A DNA stretch of 64,000 nt from Bradyrhizobium sp. (GTDB lineage Bacteria; Pseudomonadota; Alphaproteobacteria; Rhizobiales; Xanthobacteraceae). The stretch is from contig NZ_JACRAW010000159.1 in assembly GCF_016213215.1 (NCBI RefSeq), positions 1 through 64,000 on the forward strand, written 5' to 3'. Under the pieces are notes generated by a model. That model was not told where the DNA came from and ran no database searches. It worked only from the letters and a program-made list of their open reading frames with translations. Made by a program: the position numbers and the translations under genes. Positions 36,198-44,491 of the stretch are shown piece by piece (positions within the stretch are counted from its first letter, which is position 1; every line of letters starts with the position of its first letter).

Positions 36198-36965
36198 ATG
36201 GCGAATGCGCGGGAAACGGTCCAGCCCACCCACGCGCCGGAACCGGCTTCGGCAGCGCCCCTTCTCTCCATTCGCGGGCTCGGCAGCCATTATGGCCCTA
36301 TTGCCGCGCTGCGTGACGTGAGTCTCTCCGTCGGCCGACAACAATTGATAGCTCTCGTCGGCGCCAACGGCGCCGGCAAGACCACGCTGTTGCGCACGAT
36401 CTCCGGCGTGCAGAAGGCGACGAGCGGTCGCATCGAATTCGATGGTGAGGACATCACGGCGCTGCGAGCCGACAAGCGCGTGCGACTGGGCATCTGTCAG
36501 GTGCCGGAAGGCCGCCGCGTGTTCGGCCCGCTCTCGGTCGAGGACAATCTGCGCCTGGGGGCCTATTGTCGCACCGACAAGCACGCGATCGCCGAGGATC
36601 TTGGGCGCATGTACGCGATGTTTCCCATTCTGAAGGAAAAGGCGAAGTCTCCCGCCGGAACGTTATCGGGCGGCCAGCAGCAAATGCTGGCGATCGCGCG
36701 GGCACTGATGGGAAGTCCGCGCCTGCTGCTGCTCGACGAGCCGTCGATGGGTCTGGCGCCGCTCCTCGTCGAGGAAATTTTCAACGCCATCACCGAATTG
36801 CGCAAGCAGGCCATGACGATCCTACTCGTCGAGCAGAATGCGCATGCTGCCCTGGCAATCGCCGACCAGGCCTACGTCATCGAGAGCGGCGAGGTCGTGT
36901 TGTCGGGCAGCGGAAAGGAGCTGCTCGAGAACGAGCGGGTTCGCGAAGCTTATCTCGGCATTTGA
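36198..36965 (+). CDS. livF: Branched-chain amino acid-type ABC transporter ATPase LivF
   Basis: 255 residues with an extra N-terminal 20-residue tail before LLSIRGLGSHYGPIAALRDV. Walker A GANGAGKTT, GICQVPEGRRVFGPLSVEDN (typical LivF), LSGGQQQMLAIARALM, LLLLDEPSMGLAP. Five bases separate it from livG. Confidence 0.95.
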   Translation: MANARETVQPTHAPEPASAAPLLSIRGLGSHYGPIAALRDVSLSVGRQQLIALVGANGAGKTTLLRTISGVQKATSGRIEFDGEDITALRADKRVRLGICQVPEGRRVFGPLSVEDNLRLGAYCRTDKHAIAEDLGRMYAMFPILKEKAKSPAGTLSGGQQQMLAIARALMGSPRLLLLDEPSMGLAPLLVEEIFNAITELRKQAMTILLVEQNAHAALAIADQAYVIESGEVVLSGSGKELLENERVREAYLGI

Positions 36966-37020
36966 GCAGGGGAATATCTCTTCAGTCGTCATCAATACCG
37001 TCCAAAGGAGGAAACGTCAC

Positions 37021-38166
37021 ATGAATGCATTCTTGAAAGCCTGTCTGACCGCAGTGTTCGGCTTCGCTCTGGCGATGCAGGCCAATGCCGCCGAGCCGAT
37101 CAAGATCGGGTCGGTGCTTTCGGTCACCGGCCCGGCCGCCTTCCTGGGCGATCCCGAGTTGAAGACCCTTCGGCTCTATATCGAAAAGATCAACAAGGAG
37201 GGCGGGGTGCTCGGGCGACCGCTCGAACTCGTGCACTACGACGATGGTTCTGATGCCAACAACGCCAATAGTTTCGGCAAGCGCCTGATCGAAAGCGACA
37301 AGGTCGACTTTCTGATCGGCGGCACAACCACGGGCGCGACCATGTCGATGGCGCCGCTGGCCGATCGGGCCGGGATTCCGTTCATTTCACTGGCGGGCGG
37401 CGTGGTTATCGTCGAGCCGGTCAAGAAGTGGCTGTTCAAGACCCCGCATACCGACCGCATGGCGGCCGAGCGCGTATTCCAGCACATGAAAAAGCAGGGC
37501 CTGACCAACATTGCACTGCTGTCGGAGACCAGCGGCTTCGGTCAATCCGGCAAGAAGGAGAGCGAGGCTGCCGCGGCCAAGATGGGGATCACGCTTGTCG
37601 CCAACGAAACCTACGGTCCGAAGGATACCGACATGTCACCCCAGCTCACCAAGATCCGGGGTACTGCGGGCGTCCAGGCGCTGTTCGTATTCGGGCTTGG
37701 CCAGGGGCCGGCGATCGTCAACAAGAACGCGAAGATGCTCGGGCTGAAGATGCCCATTTATCATGCGCACGGCGTGGCTTCGGAAGAATTCATCAAGCTG
37801 TCGGAGGGGGCTGCCGAGGGGGTCCGCCTGCCGGCTGCCGCGCTGCTCGTTGCCGCGAAATTGCCGGACAGCGATCCCCAGAAGCCCGTGGCTCTCGGTT
37901 ACGCCAAGGCCTACTCCGAGCGCTACAAGGAGGACATCTCGACCTTTGGCGGTCACGCCTACGACGCGCTGATGATCCTGGTTGGTGCGATCAAGCGCGC
38001 AAATGGCGTCGACAAAGCGAAAGTGCGCGATGAGATCGAGCAGACCAAGGGCTTCATCGGCGCCGACGGCACGTTCACCATGTCGCCGACCGACCATCTG
38101 GGCCTCGACCTCTCGGCTTTCCGCATGCTGGAAGTGAAGAACAACGACTGGGCTCTGATCGACTGA
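37021..38166 (+). CDS. livK: Branched-chain amino acid-type ABC transporter substrate-binding protein
   Basis: 381 residues: signal peptide (CLTAVFGFALAMQANAAEP), then a type I periplasmic-binding fold: IKIGSVLSVTGPAAFLGDPE and HYDDGSDANNANSF at the N-lobe. AAAGGAGG precedes the ATG at 37021. Which ligand it binds (amino acid, amide, aromatic acid) cannot be told; the protein is of the LivK/AmiC family, and no catabolic gene lies next to it. Last gene of livHMGFK. Confidence 0.93.
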   Translation: MNAFLKACLTAVFGFALAMQANAAEPIKIGSVLSVTGPAAFLGDPELKTLRLYIEKINKEGGVLGRPLELVHYDDGSDANNANSFGKRLIESDKVDFLIGGTTTGATMSMAPLADRAGIPFISLAGGVVIVEPVKKWLFKTPHTDRMAAERVFQHMKKQGLTNIALLSETSGFGQSGKKESEAAAAKMGITLVANETYGPKDTDMSPQLTKIRGTAGVQALFVFGLGQGPAIVNKNAKMLGLKMPIYHAHGVASEEFIKLSEGAAEGVRLPAAALLVAAKLPDSDPQKPVALGYAKAYSERYKEDISTFGGHAYDALMILVGAIKRANGVDKAKVRDEIEQTKGFIGADGTFTMSPTDHLGLDLSAFRMLEVKNNDWALID

Positions 38167-38180
38167 CGAGCTGATCGCGG

Positions 38181-38209
38181 CGGACGGCTGGATTCAGTCC
38201 GGCCGTCCG
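38181..38209. terminator. Hairpin between convergent livK and acr3
   Basis: A 12-bp stem (38181-38192 with 38198-38209, one G-T pair, loop TTCAG) sits 15 bases after the livK stop, between genes that run toward each other. No T-run, so efficiency is uncertain; it may act in both directions. Confidence 0.6.
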
Positions 38210-38322
38210 TACTCTGCGCGGCAGAGGCGCATGACGGGCGATCACACCCGCCGCCCGCGCCGGTGCGAACCACCAACAGGACGAGACCGGCACGTCCGTA
38301 TGCACAGAGACGCCGGGTAACC

Positions 38323-39363
38323 CTATGCCGGAACGTCGACGCGCTCGCGCCGTTCGTACCAACCGCGCGTGGCCCGCACGATGCGAACGACCGAGAGCAT
38401 TACAGGAACCTCAACGAGCACGCCTACCACCGTCGCGAGAGCTGCACCGGAGTCGAGGCCGAATAGGCTGATCGCGGCAGCGACGGCGAGCTCGAAGAAA
38501 TTGCTCGCGCCGATCAGTGCGGCGGGCGCGGCGACGCACCATGCGACACCGAGCTGCCGGCTGAGCCAGTACGCAATCCCGGCATTCAGGTAGACCTGGA
38601 TCAGGATAGGGACTGCGAGGATCGCGATCACCACCGGCTGCCGCAGGATCTGCTCGCCCTGGAAGCCGAACAGCAGCACCAGGGTGGCGAGAAGCGCGAC
38701 AAGCGAGACCGGCTGCAACCGGTGCATGGTGCGCTCCAATAGCCCGCCACCGGCACGAAGCATGGCAGTTCGCCAGAGCTGCGAGGCGATCACCGGCACG
38801 ACGATATATAGCGCGACGGAAAGAAGCAGGGTCGCCCAGGGGACGCTAATCGACGCGACACCAAGCAGAAGTCCGACCAGCGGCGCGAACAGGAAGACCA
38901 TGATCACGTCGTTCAGCGCCACCTGGCTCAGGGTGTAGTGCGGTTCGCCCTCGCAAAGATTGGACCACACGAACACCATTGCGGTGCAGGGGGCCGCCGC
39001 AAGCAGGATAAGCCCGGCGATGTAGGAGGGGATTTGGGCCGCTGGCAGCATCGGCGCGAAGACGTGTCCGATAAAAAAGCTGCCGAGCAGGGCCATCGAG
39101 AACGGCTTGACCGCCCAGTTGATGAACAGGGTGACCCCAATGCCGCGCCAGTGCTCGCGCACGCCTCCCAGCGCGCCAAAATCGATCTTCAGAAGCATCG
39201 GAACGATCATCAGCCAGATCAGCACTGCGACTGGCAGGTTGACCTTGGCAATTTCCGCAGATGCCACGACAGCAAATACGCCCGGCAGGACATGTCCCAG
39301 CGCGACGCCGGCAATGATGCACAGGGCGACCCAGATCGTCAGGTAACGTTCGAAGGTGCTCAT
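38323..39363 (-). CDS. acr3: Arsenite efflux transporter, ACR3 family
   Basis: Inner-membrane exporter of As(III). 346 residues, ten membrane segments. VNLPVAVLIWLMIVPMLLKI and LAAAPCTAMVFVWSNL are ACR3 hallmarks, the latter with the conserved Cys; GASNFFELAVAAAISLFG is the other. ATG 39363 (MSTFERYLTIWVAL). arsC ends 4 bases upstream, so arsR-arsC-acr3 form one unit. Confidence 0.96.
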   Translation of the reverse strand: MSTFERYLTIWVALCIIAGVALGHVLPGVFAVVASAEIAKVNLPVAVLIWLMIVPMLLKIDFGALGGVREHWRGIGVTLFINWAVKPFSMALLGSFFIGHVFAPMLPAAQIPSYIAGLILLAAAPCTAMVFVWSNLCEGEPHYTLSQVALNDVIMVFLFAPLVGLLLGVASISVPWATLLLSVALYIVVPVIASQLWRTAMLRAGGGLLERTMHRLQPVSLVALLATLVLLFGFQGEQILRQPVVIAILAVPILIQVYLNAGIAYWLSRQLGVAWCVAAPAALIGASNFFELAVAAAISLFGLDSGAALATVVGVLVEVPVMLSVVRIVRATRGWYERRERVDVPA

Positions 39364-39367
39364 CGTG

Positions 39368-39895
39368 CTACGCCACGTCAGGGCGTGAGGAGGTGGCACC
39401 TTCGCTGCGGCCGATCTCGCGAAGACGTGTACCGAGGGCCAGCCGGTCGATGCCTGCAAGCGGCAGACTGGTGAACGCACCGATGCGGTTCTTCAGATAG
39501 CGGAAGGCCGTCAGAAAGGCGGCCACTTTCTCCAGTTCGGTGCCTTCGACTGAGGCGGGATCTTCGATGCCCCAATGCGCTGTCACCGGATGGCCGGGCC
39601 ACACCGGGCAGGCCTCGCCGGCCGCGTTGTCGCAGACCGTGAACACGAAATCCATGACGGGCGCATCGGGACTTGCGAATTCGATCCAGCTCTTCGAGCG
39701 CATTCCATCGACGGGATAATCCAGACTCTTCAGGACCCGCACGGCGAAGGGATTCACTTCGCCCTTCGGCGTGCTGCCTGCTGAAAAGGAGCGGAAGCGT
39801 CCGGCGCCGTCCTTCCGAAGGATCGATTCCGCGAGGATCGACCGCGCCGTATTTCCGGTGCAGAGGAACAGCACGTTGTGGATGCGCTCAGGCAC
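39368..39895 (-). CDS. arsC: Arsenate reductase, thioredoxin-coupled (low-MW phosphatase fold)
   Basis: Reduces As(V) to As(III) for export. 175 residues from GTG 39895 (VPERIHNVLFLCTGNTARS). LCTGNTARS is the phosphatase-like P-loop with the nucleophilic Cys; the DFVFTVCDNAAGEACPVWPG segment has the two further Cys that make the disulfide relay. The start overlaps the arsR stop by 8 bases. Confidence 0.94.
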   Translation of the reverse strand: MPERIHNVLFLCTGNTARSILAESILRKDGAGRFRSFSAGSTPKGEVNPFAVRVLKSLDYPVDGMRSKSWIEFASPDAPVMDFVFTVCDNAAGEACPVWPGHPVTAHWGIEDPASVEGTELEKVAAFLTAFRYLKNRIGAFTSLPLAGIDRLALGTRLREIGRSEGATSSRPDVA

Positions 39896-40250
39896 GGGAT
39901 CGCTCCTTCTTCTTGGGCGGGCAGCAGGGCTTAAGGCTTTCGACCACGGGCGCGCAGACCTCCGGGCGGCCATCGCAGCAGTCCTGCAGCAGGAACAGAG
40001 CGACCTTCTGGAATTCGGCGAGATTGGCCCGGTAGACGATCGAGCGGCTGTGCCGCTCGGACGTGACGAGGTCGGCGCGTGACAGCACCGAGAGATGAGC
40101 GGAAAGCGTGTTCTGGGGAACTTCGAGCAGGCGAGCAAGATCGCCGGCAGCAAGCCCTTGGGGCTCGTGTCTTACGAGGGTACGGAAGGCGTGCATCCGC
40201 GTGGACTGGGCCAGGGCAGCGAGCGCCAAGACGGCTTGTTCGTTTTCCAT
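39888..40250 (-). CDS. arsR: ArsR-family arsenic-responsive repressor (first of three)
   Basis: 120 residues, winged helix-turn-helix with LARLLEVPQNTLSAHLSVLS as recognition region. Cysteines cluster at the C-terminal end (LLQDCCDGRPEVC, LKPCCPPKKK), the site where this type of ArsR binds As(III), rather than in the DNA helix. It overlaps arsC and probably represses its own operon through the inverted repeat that spans its start codon (40245-40268). Confidence 0.93.
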   Translation of the reverse strand: MENEQAVLALAALAQSTRMHAFRTLVRHEPQGLAAGDLARLLEVPQNTLSAHLSVLSRADLVTSERHSRSIVYRANLAEFQKVALFLLQDCCDGRPEVCAPVVESLKPCCPPKKKERSRA

Positions 40251-40268
40251 ATATCCAGATTTATGGAA
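40245..40268. promoter_or_regulatory. Putative ArsR operator at the first arsR
   Basis: Inverted repeat TTCCATA (40245-40251) ... TATGGAA (40262-40268) across the arsR start. The 21-mer from 40248 (catatatccagatttatggaa) matches 16/21 at each of 42508-42528 and 45663-45683, so it looks like a common binding site. Confidence 0.7.
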
Positions 40269-40315
40269 GAGTACTTGGAAGAGTCAAGATCGGCGCGCAG
40301 TCGGGGACTCCGCAC

Positions 40316-40681
40316 CTACTGGGATTCCGCTTTTGGCGAAAAGGTCTTCCAAAGCAGATAGCCGCCGAGCACGATCAACAGGATGGGCATGAGCGGCAAC
40401 GGCAGGTCCAGAAGTTCCCACACGCCGGCTGCCAGGATGATGAACCCGACGACAACGCCGAACCTCTCGAGGTTCAGGTTCCGCTGCCGTCGCATGTACT
40501 GTGCGCCCAGGATGAGGATCCCGAGGCCGACCAGGAACCAGGCCCACGGCACACCGGCGAGCATGACGAGGCCAAGCCAGATGAAGAATGCGGCCCAGGC
40601 ACCTGAATCAATCTGACGAGATACCTCGTGTTGATCCGGAGGGTCGTGGGATGGGGCGAGAGATGATTGCGTGTTGGCCAT
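40316..40681 (-). CDS. Small membrane protein with four hydrophobic segments
   Basis: 121 residues. Polar N-terminal 40 residues then four segments (AAFFIWLGLVMLAGVPWAW, FLVGLGILILGAQ, FGVVVGFIILAAGVWELL, LMPILLIVLGGYLLW). Resembles LiaI/LiaF-like (DUF5668) membrane domains. ATG 40681 with GGAGG before it. No arsenic role is known; it sits between arsR and the thioredoxin-like gene. Confidence 0.7.
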   Translation of the reverse strand: MANTQSSLAPSHDPPDQHEVSRQIDSGAWAAFFIWLGLVMLAGVPWAWFLVGLGILILGAQYMRRQRNLNLERFGVVVGFIILAAGVWELLDLPLPLMPILLIVLGGYLLWKTFSPKAESQ

Positions 40682-40800
40682 GATTGTGCCTCCGCTTCTC
40701 TGATTGCGAGACTGGCGCGCCTTTGCCCCGGCACCGTTGATCTGAGTCAAACGGAAGTGGAGTAACACCCTGCGGTCTGGTCAATTCCGCTCAAGCGTGT

Positions 40801-41037
40801 TCAAGCTGTCAGCCAGCGGGCGAGGTCATCGGGCTTGGGCAGACCGCCCGCATGCACCACCTTGCCGTCAATGACGACACCCGGCGTCGAGGCGATACCG
40901 TAGCCGGCGATGGCCGCATAGTCGGTCACCTTCTCAACCCTGACAGCCACGCCGAGCTTGTCGGCCTCGTTCTGAATCATCTCGGCTGTGGCGACGCAGC
41001 GTTTGCAGCCGGGGCCAAGGACCTTCACCTCTTTCAT
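40801..41037 (-). CDS. Thioredoxin-like small protein (MTH895/TM0996 type)
   Basis: 78 residues with a single CxxC (VLGPGCKRCVATAEM) at the N-terminus and the cis-Pro segment IASTPGVVIDGKVVHAG. This is the minimal thioredoxin fold often placed beside DUF318/ArsP permeases and arsenic genes. It may give electrons to arsenate or organoarsenical reduction; inferred from position. Confidence 0.88.
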   Translation of the reverse strand: MKEVKVLGPGCKRCVATAEMIQNEADKLGVAVRVEKVTDYAAIAGYGIASTPGVVIDGKVVHAGGLPKPDDLARWLTA

Positions 41038-41055
41038 GGGGTTTCTCCGTGGGCG

Positions 41056-42114
41056 CTAGAAGAGAAAGTTAAAAAGAAAGCCGACGCCGAGGATGCCGCT
41101 TCCGACCACACCGACGAACACGGCGATCAGTCGGATTGTCAAAACCTTGCGCAGGATGATCAGCTCCGGAAGCGATAGCGCGATCACGGACATCATGAAC
41201 GCCAGTACGGTTCCGAGCGCGGCGCCCTTTGCGAGCAGTGCCTCGACTATCGGGATAATACCGGCTGCATTGGAGTACATGGGGATTCCGATCGCGACCG
41301 CCGCCGGTATCGACCACCATGCGTCGCGCCCCATGATGGTTGCCAGCAGGTCTGCAGGCACATAACCATGGATGAAGGCGCCGACGGCGATGCCGGCAAT
41401 GATCCAAGGCCAGACCTTGCCGACGATGTCGTACACGGCCTCGATGCCCGCCTTGATGCGATCGATGGCCGAGAGTTCTTCCGCCGGAAGATCGACCGCG
41501 GCCGCACGAATGTTGCGAACCCAATCCTCCAGCCAAAGATCGAGATGGAGCCGGCCGATGATCCAGCCGGAGACGATGGCAACGGCAAGGCCGAAGCAGA
41601 GATATGTGAGCGCCACCTTCCATCCGAGGAGTCCGAACAGCAGGCCGAGTGCAACTTCGTTCACCATCGGCGCGGAGATCAGGAACGAAAAGGTGACCCC
41701 AAGCGGCACACCGGCACTGACGAAGCCGATGAACAGCGGCACGGCGGAGCAGGAGCAAAAGGGGGTAACGATACCAAGCGATGCGGCGAGCACGTTGCCG
41801 ATCCCCTGGCCCTTGCCGGCAAGCAGGATCTTGGTCCTCTCCGGCGAAAAGAAACTGCGCACCACGCCCATGCCGAACACAACGAGGGCGAGCAGCATGA
41901 GAACCTTCGGCGTATCGTAGGCGAAGAAGCTTACGGCCTCGCCGAGATGACTGTTGGGATCGATGCGGGTGGCTGCGGTCACCCACGCCGAGAACGGAAC
42001 GAGCTGGCTGTAAATGATGCCCCAGGCAATGAGAGCAGCGACCGTCCATCCGATCCACCTTGCGGTCGAAGGGCGCGCATCCACCGCACGTTCTGACATC
42101 GAGTCGAAGCTCAT
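41056..42114 (-). CDS. ArsP-like permease (DUF318 family)
   Basis: 352 residues, about eight to ten membrane segments. The motif SLGIVTPFCSCSAVPLFIGF contains the CSC cluster typical of the ArsP/DUF318 permeases, some of which export trivalent organoarsenicals; NEVALGLLFGLLGW and GIPMYSNAAGIIPI are further family marks. The start overlaps the end of the upstream arsR (ATGA). Since arsM is nearby, methylated arsenic export is a reasonable but untested role. Confidence 0.88.
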   Translation of the reverse strand: MSFDSMSERAVDARPSTARWIGWTVAALIAWGIIYSQLVPFSAWVTAATRIDPNSHLGEAVSFFAYDTPKVLMLLALVVFGMGVVRSFFSPERTKILLAGKGQGIGNVLAASLGIVTPFCSCSAVPLFIGFVSAGVPLGVTFSFLISAPMVNEVALGLLFGLLGWKVALTYLCFGLAVAIVSGWIIGRLHLDLWLEDWVRNIRAAAVDLPAEELSAIDRIKAGIEAVYDIVGKVWPWIIAGIAVGAFIHGYVPADLLATIMGRDAWWSIPAAVAIGIPMYSNAAGIIPIVEALLAKGAALGTVLAFMMSVIALSLPELIILRKVLTIRLIAVFVGVVGSGILGVGFLFNFLF

Positions 42115-42416
42115 GCGGCATGCCTTTCATCTATTGCGGGCATCGCCAGCGCAGCATCAACAAGGGCGACGACTTCCCGGGGAAGATTCGGTGCGCGGCG
42201 ATAGCGAACCCACTGCGCATCGCGGCGATCGACCACGAGGCCGGCAAGCTTGAGCGCCGTGATGTGACGGGACATGCGCGATTGAGTGGCGCCGAGCTCC
42301 CGCATCAATTCGCAGACGCAGTGCTCGCGCCCATCCCACACCAGCCGAAGGGCCTTCAGACGCGTCGGTTCTGCAAGGGCAGATAGAATCGTGACGGGAT
42401 TGATGGGGTTCTTCAT
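42111..42416 (-). CDS. arsR: ArsR/SmtB-family repressor (second)
   Basis: 101 residues. The metal-site pattern REHCVCELMREL, with a Cys pair in the recognition helix, is the classical ArsR arsenite site, unlike the other two ArsR here. GATQSRMSRHITALKLAGLV is the HTH. Directly upstream of the ArsP permease, with a 4-base overlap. Confidence 0.92.
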   Translation of the reverse strand: MKNPINPVTILSALAEPTRLKALRLVWDGREHCVCELMRELGATQSRMSRHITALKLAGLVVDRRDAQWVRYRRAPNLPREVVALVDAALAMPAIDERHAA

Positions 42417-42426
42417 AACATGTGCC

Positions 42427-42453
42427 TATGCGCATAACCGCATATGCATATGC
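42427..42453. promoter_or_regulatory. Putative operator of the second arsR-permease unit
   Basis: Two perfect palindromes lie 10-40 bases upstream of the arsR start: TATGCGCATA (42427-42436) and GCATATGCATATGC (42440-42453). This AT-rich layout fits an ArsR/SmtB binding site. It does not resemble the sites at 40248 and 42508, so it may serve this regulator alone. Confidence 0.65.
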
Positions 42454-42507
42454 AGGTTGAGCCCCGCTTGGTCAAGGGCAGCGCGCGACAATCCGGTATT
42501 GACATTC

Positions 42508-42528
42508 GATATTTCTACATTTATAGAA
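42508..42528. promoter_or_regulatory. Putative ArsR operator upstream of the third arsR
   Basis: gatatttctacatttatagaa matches the first arsR site in 16 of 21 bases. It ends 18 bases before the start codon of the arsR-arsM unit, where a repressor would block the promoter. Confidence 0.6.
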
Positions 42529-42546
42529 CTATGGAAAGAGGTGCTC

Positions 42547-42897
42547 ATGGCCGATCCTGTTGAAGACCAACTCGCACGTTACGCCGACATGCTGGCCGCT
42601 CTCGGCACCGAGCCGCGGCTGCGTATCATTCGACTGCTCCTGGGCGCGCATCCCGACGGGCTGGTCGTGGGCGAGATCGGTGCCGAGCTCGGCATCCCGC
42701 CATCGACCCTTTCGCATCACCTGGACAAGCTGAAGAACGAGGGCCTCGTTTCCGTTCAACGCGAGAGCACGTTCCTGCGCTGCAAGGCCAACACTGCCGC
42801 CCTGCAGGAGATCCTGGGCTTTCTGTTTGCGGAGTGCTGCACGCGCAACAAAGCCATCAAACCCGAAGCCGTAACTTGTACGAGGAGAGCGTCATGA
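42547..42897 (+). CDS. arsR: ArsR-family repressor (third)
   Basis: 116 residues. HTH around GIPPSTLSHHLDKLKNEGLV, and a vicinal Cys pair near the C-terminus (LFAECCTRNKAIKPEAVTC) that parallels the first ArsR. ATG 42547. The stop overlaps the arsM start by 4 bases (ATGA), so arsenic sensing and methylation are coupled. Confidence 0.93.
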   Translation: MADPVEDQLARYADMLAALGTEPRLRIIRLLLGAHPDGLVVGEIGAELGIPPSTLSHHLDKLKNEGLVSVQRESTFLRCKANTAALQEILGFLFAECCTRNKAIKPEAVTCTRRAS

Positions 42898-43724
42898 CGG
42901 AAGCAAACATCAAGGAAGCCGTTCGCGAGAAGTACGCAGAAGCCGCCCGCCGCGTCGGCAGTGGCTGCTGCGGCAGCACGGCGGTCGCGGGCGCGAGCCC
43001 GATCACATCGAACCTGTATGGCGTCCAGGAGACGGGCGAGCTGCCCGAGGCTGCGGTACTAGCTTCGCTTGGCTGCGGCAATCCGACGGCTCTTGCCGAA
43101 CTGAAAGCAGGAGAAACGGTTCTGGACCTCGGCTCAGGCGGCGGCATCGACGTGCTGCTGTCGGCACGGCGGGTCGGACCAACCGGAAAAGCCTATGGGC
43201 TCGACATGACGGACGAGATGCTCGCCCTCGCGCGCGAGAACCAGCGCAAGGCGGGAGTCGAGAATGTCGAGTTTCTCAAAGGCGAAATCGAGGCCATTCC
43301 GCTTCCGGACAACTCCGTGGACGTCATCATCTCGAACTGCGTCATCAATCTGTCGGGCGACAAGGACCGCGTCCTGCGCGAGGCGTTTCGGGTTCTCAAG
43401 CCGGGCGGCCGCTTCGCGGTCTCGGACGTGGTCACCCGCGGCCAGATACCCGAGCAGCTGCGGCGCGACGTTCTCCTCTGGGTGGGCTGCATCGCGGGCG
43501 CTCTCGAAGAGAACGATTACCGCGCCAAACTGGCCGCAGCGGGCTTTGAGAGCATCGGGATCGAACCGACCCGCGTCTATCGCGCCGAGGACGCGCGTGA
43601 ATTCCTGAGCGGCAAGGGCGTGGACGTTGACGCGATCGCAAAGACATTTGACGGAAAAATCATGAGCGCCTTCGTTCGCGCTGTGAAGCCGGGAGCCGCC
43701 GCCGCATCGCGCTGCTGCGGATAG
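42894..43724 (+). CDS. arsM: Arsenite S-adenosylmethionine methyltransferase
   Basis: Methylates As(III) to mono-, di- and trimethyl forms. 276 residues. N-terminal Cys pair (GSGCCGSTA), then SLGCGNPTALAELKAGETVL and LDLGSGGGIDVLLSARRVG (SAM site); ISNCVINLSGDKDRVLREAF and WVGCIAGALEENDY carry the other conserved As-binding cysteines. RCCG closes the protein. AGGAGAG precedes the start. Confidence 0.95.
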   Translation: MTEANIKEAVREKYAEAARRVGSGCCGSTAVAGASPITSNLYGVQETGELPEAAVLASLGCGNPTALAELKAGETVLDLGSGGGIDVLLSARRVGPTGKAYGLDMTDEMLALARENQRKAGVENVEFLKGEIEAIPLPDNSVDVIISNCVINLSGDKDRVLREAFRVLKPGGRFAVSDVVTRGQIPEQLRRDVLLWVGCIAGALEENDYRAKLAAAGFESIGIEPTRVYRAEDAREFLSGKGVDVDAIAKTFDGKIMSAFVRAVKPGAAAASRCCG

Positions 43725-43850
43725 CCGAGCCCGCGGTTGCGGATGGGGCGCTCCACGCGGGTTCGCCCCATCCGCCAGAACCCTGATTTGCCGGCTGACG
43801 AGTCACAGGTCACCCCGCATTCTCCTCCGTGCCACATCAGGACGGCCCAG

Positions 43851-44432
43851 ATGGCGGACGCCAATTCAACTTTTGCAGAGATTCATGCCGAATATCGTCC
43901 GAAGCTCCTTCGGCATCTGAGCCGCATGGTCGGTCCAAACGATGCCGAGGATCTCTGCCAGGACGTGTTCGCGAAGGTCCATGCCGGATTGAAGCATTTT
44001 CGCCGCGAGGCATCGCTTTCGACGTGGATTTATCGCATCGCGACCAATGCAGCCCTCGATCGCATGCGCGCGCGGGCAGCTTCCGAGTCGGCGGCGCAGG
44101 CCGATGAGATGATCGATCTCGCGGCCGACGACATGGCATGCTCCATCGAGACTTCAATTATCCGGGGTGAAATGAATGCGTGCATCGCCACGTTCGTCGA
44201 CACCTTGCCGGACAGCTATCGGGTCGTGCTGGGAATGAGCGAGCTGAAGGGTCTCAAGAACCGGGAGATCGCGGAGATGCTCGGGTTGAGCCTGGATACG
44301 ATCAAGATACGACTGCACCGCGCGCGACGGGAGCTCAAGCTGCGGCTCGAGAGCGGGTGCGATTTCTACCGAACCCCATCGACCGAACTCGCCTGCGACC
44401 GAAAAGCGGCGGCCGCTCCATCCCATTCATGA
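43851..44432 (+). CDS. ECF-type RNA polymerase sigma factor
   Basis: 193 residues. Sigma-2 region: HLSRMVGPNDAEDLCQDVF and FRREASLSTWIYRIATNAAL; sigma-4 region: LPDSYRVVLGMSELKGLKNR then EIAEMLGLSLDTIKIRLHRA. The ending LESGCDFYRTPSTELACDRK carries two Cys and is like sigma factors I associate with arsenic islands. No anti-sigma gene is adjacent. ATG 43851 (MADANSTF) is chosen. Confidence 0.9.
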   Translation: MADANSTFAEIHAEYRPKLLRHLSRMVGPNDAEDLCQDVFAKVHAGLKHFRREASLSTWIYRIATNAALDRMRARAASESAAQADEMIDLAADDMACSIETSIIRGEMNACIATFVDTLPDSYRVVLGMSELKGLKNREIAEMLGLSLDTIKIRLHRARRELKLRLESGCDFYRTPSTELACDRKAAAAPSHS

Positions 44433-44491
44433 CGCCGCTGTATCCTTTCGTTGCCCCGGCTCGTCAATAGCAGCGGGAAAGGAGACCCGTC

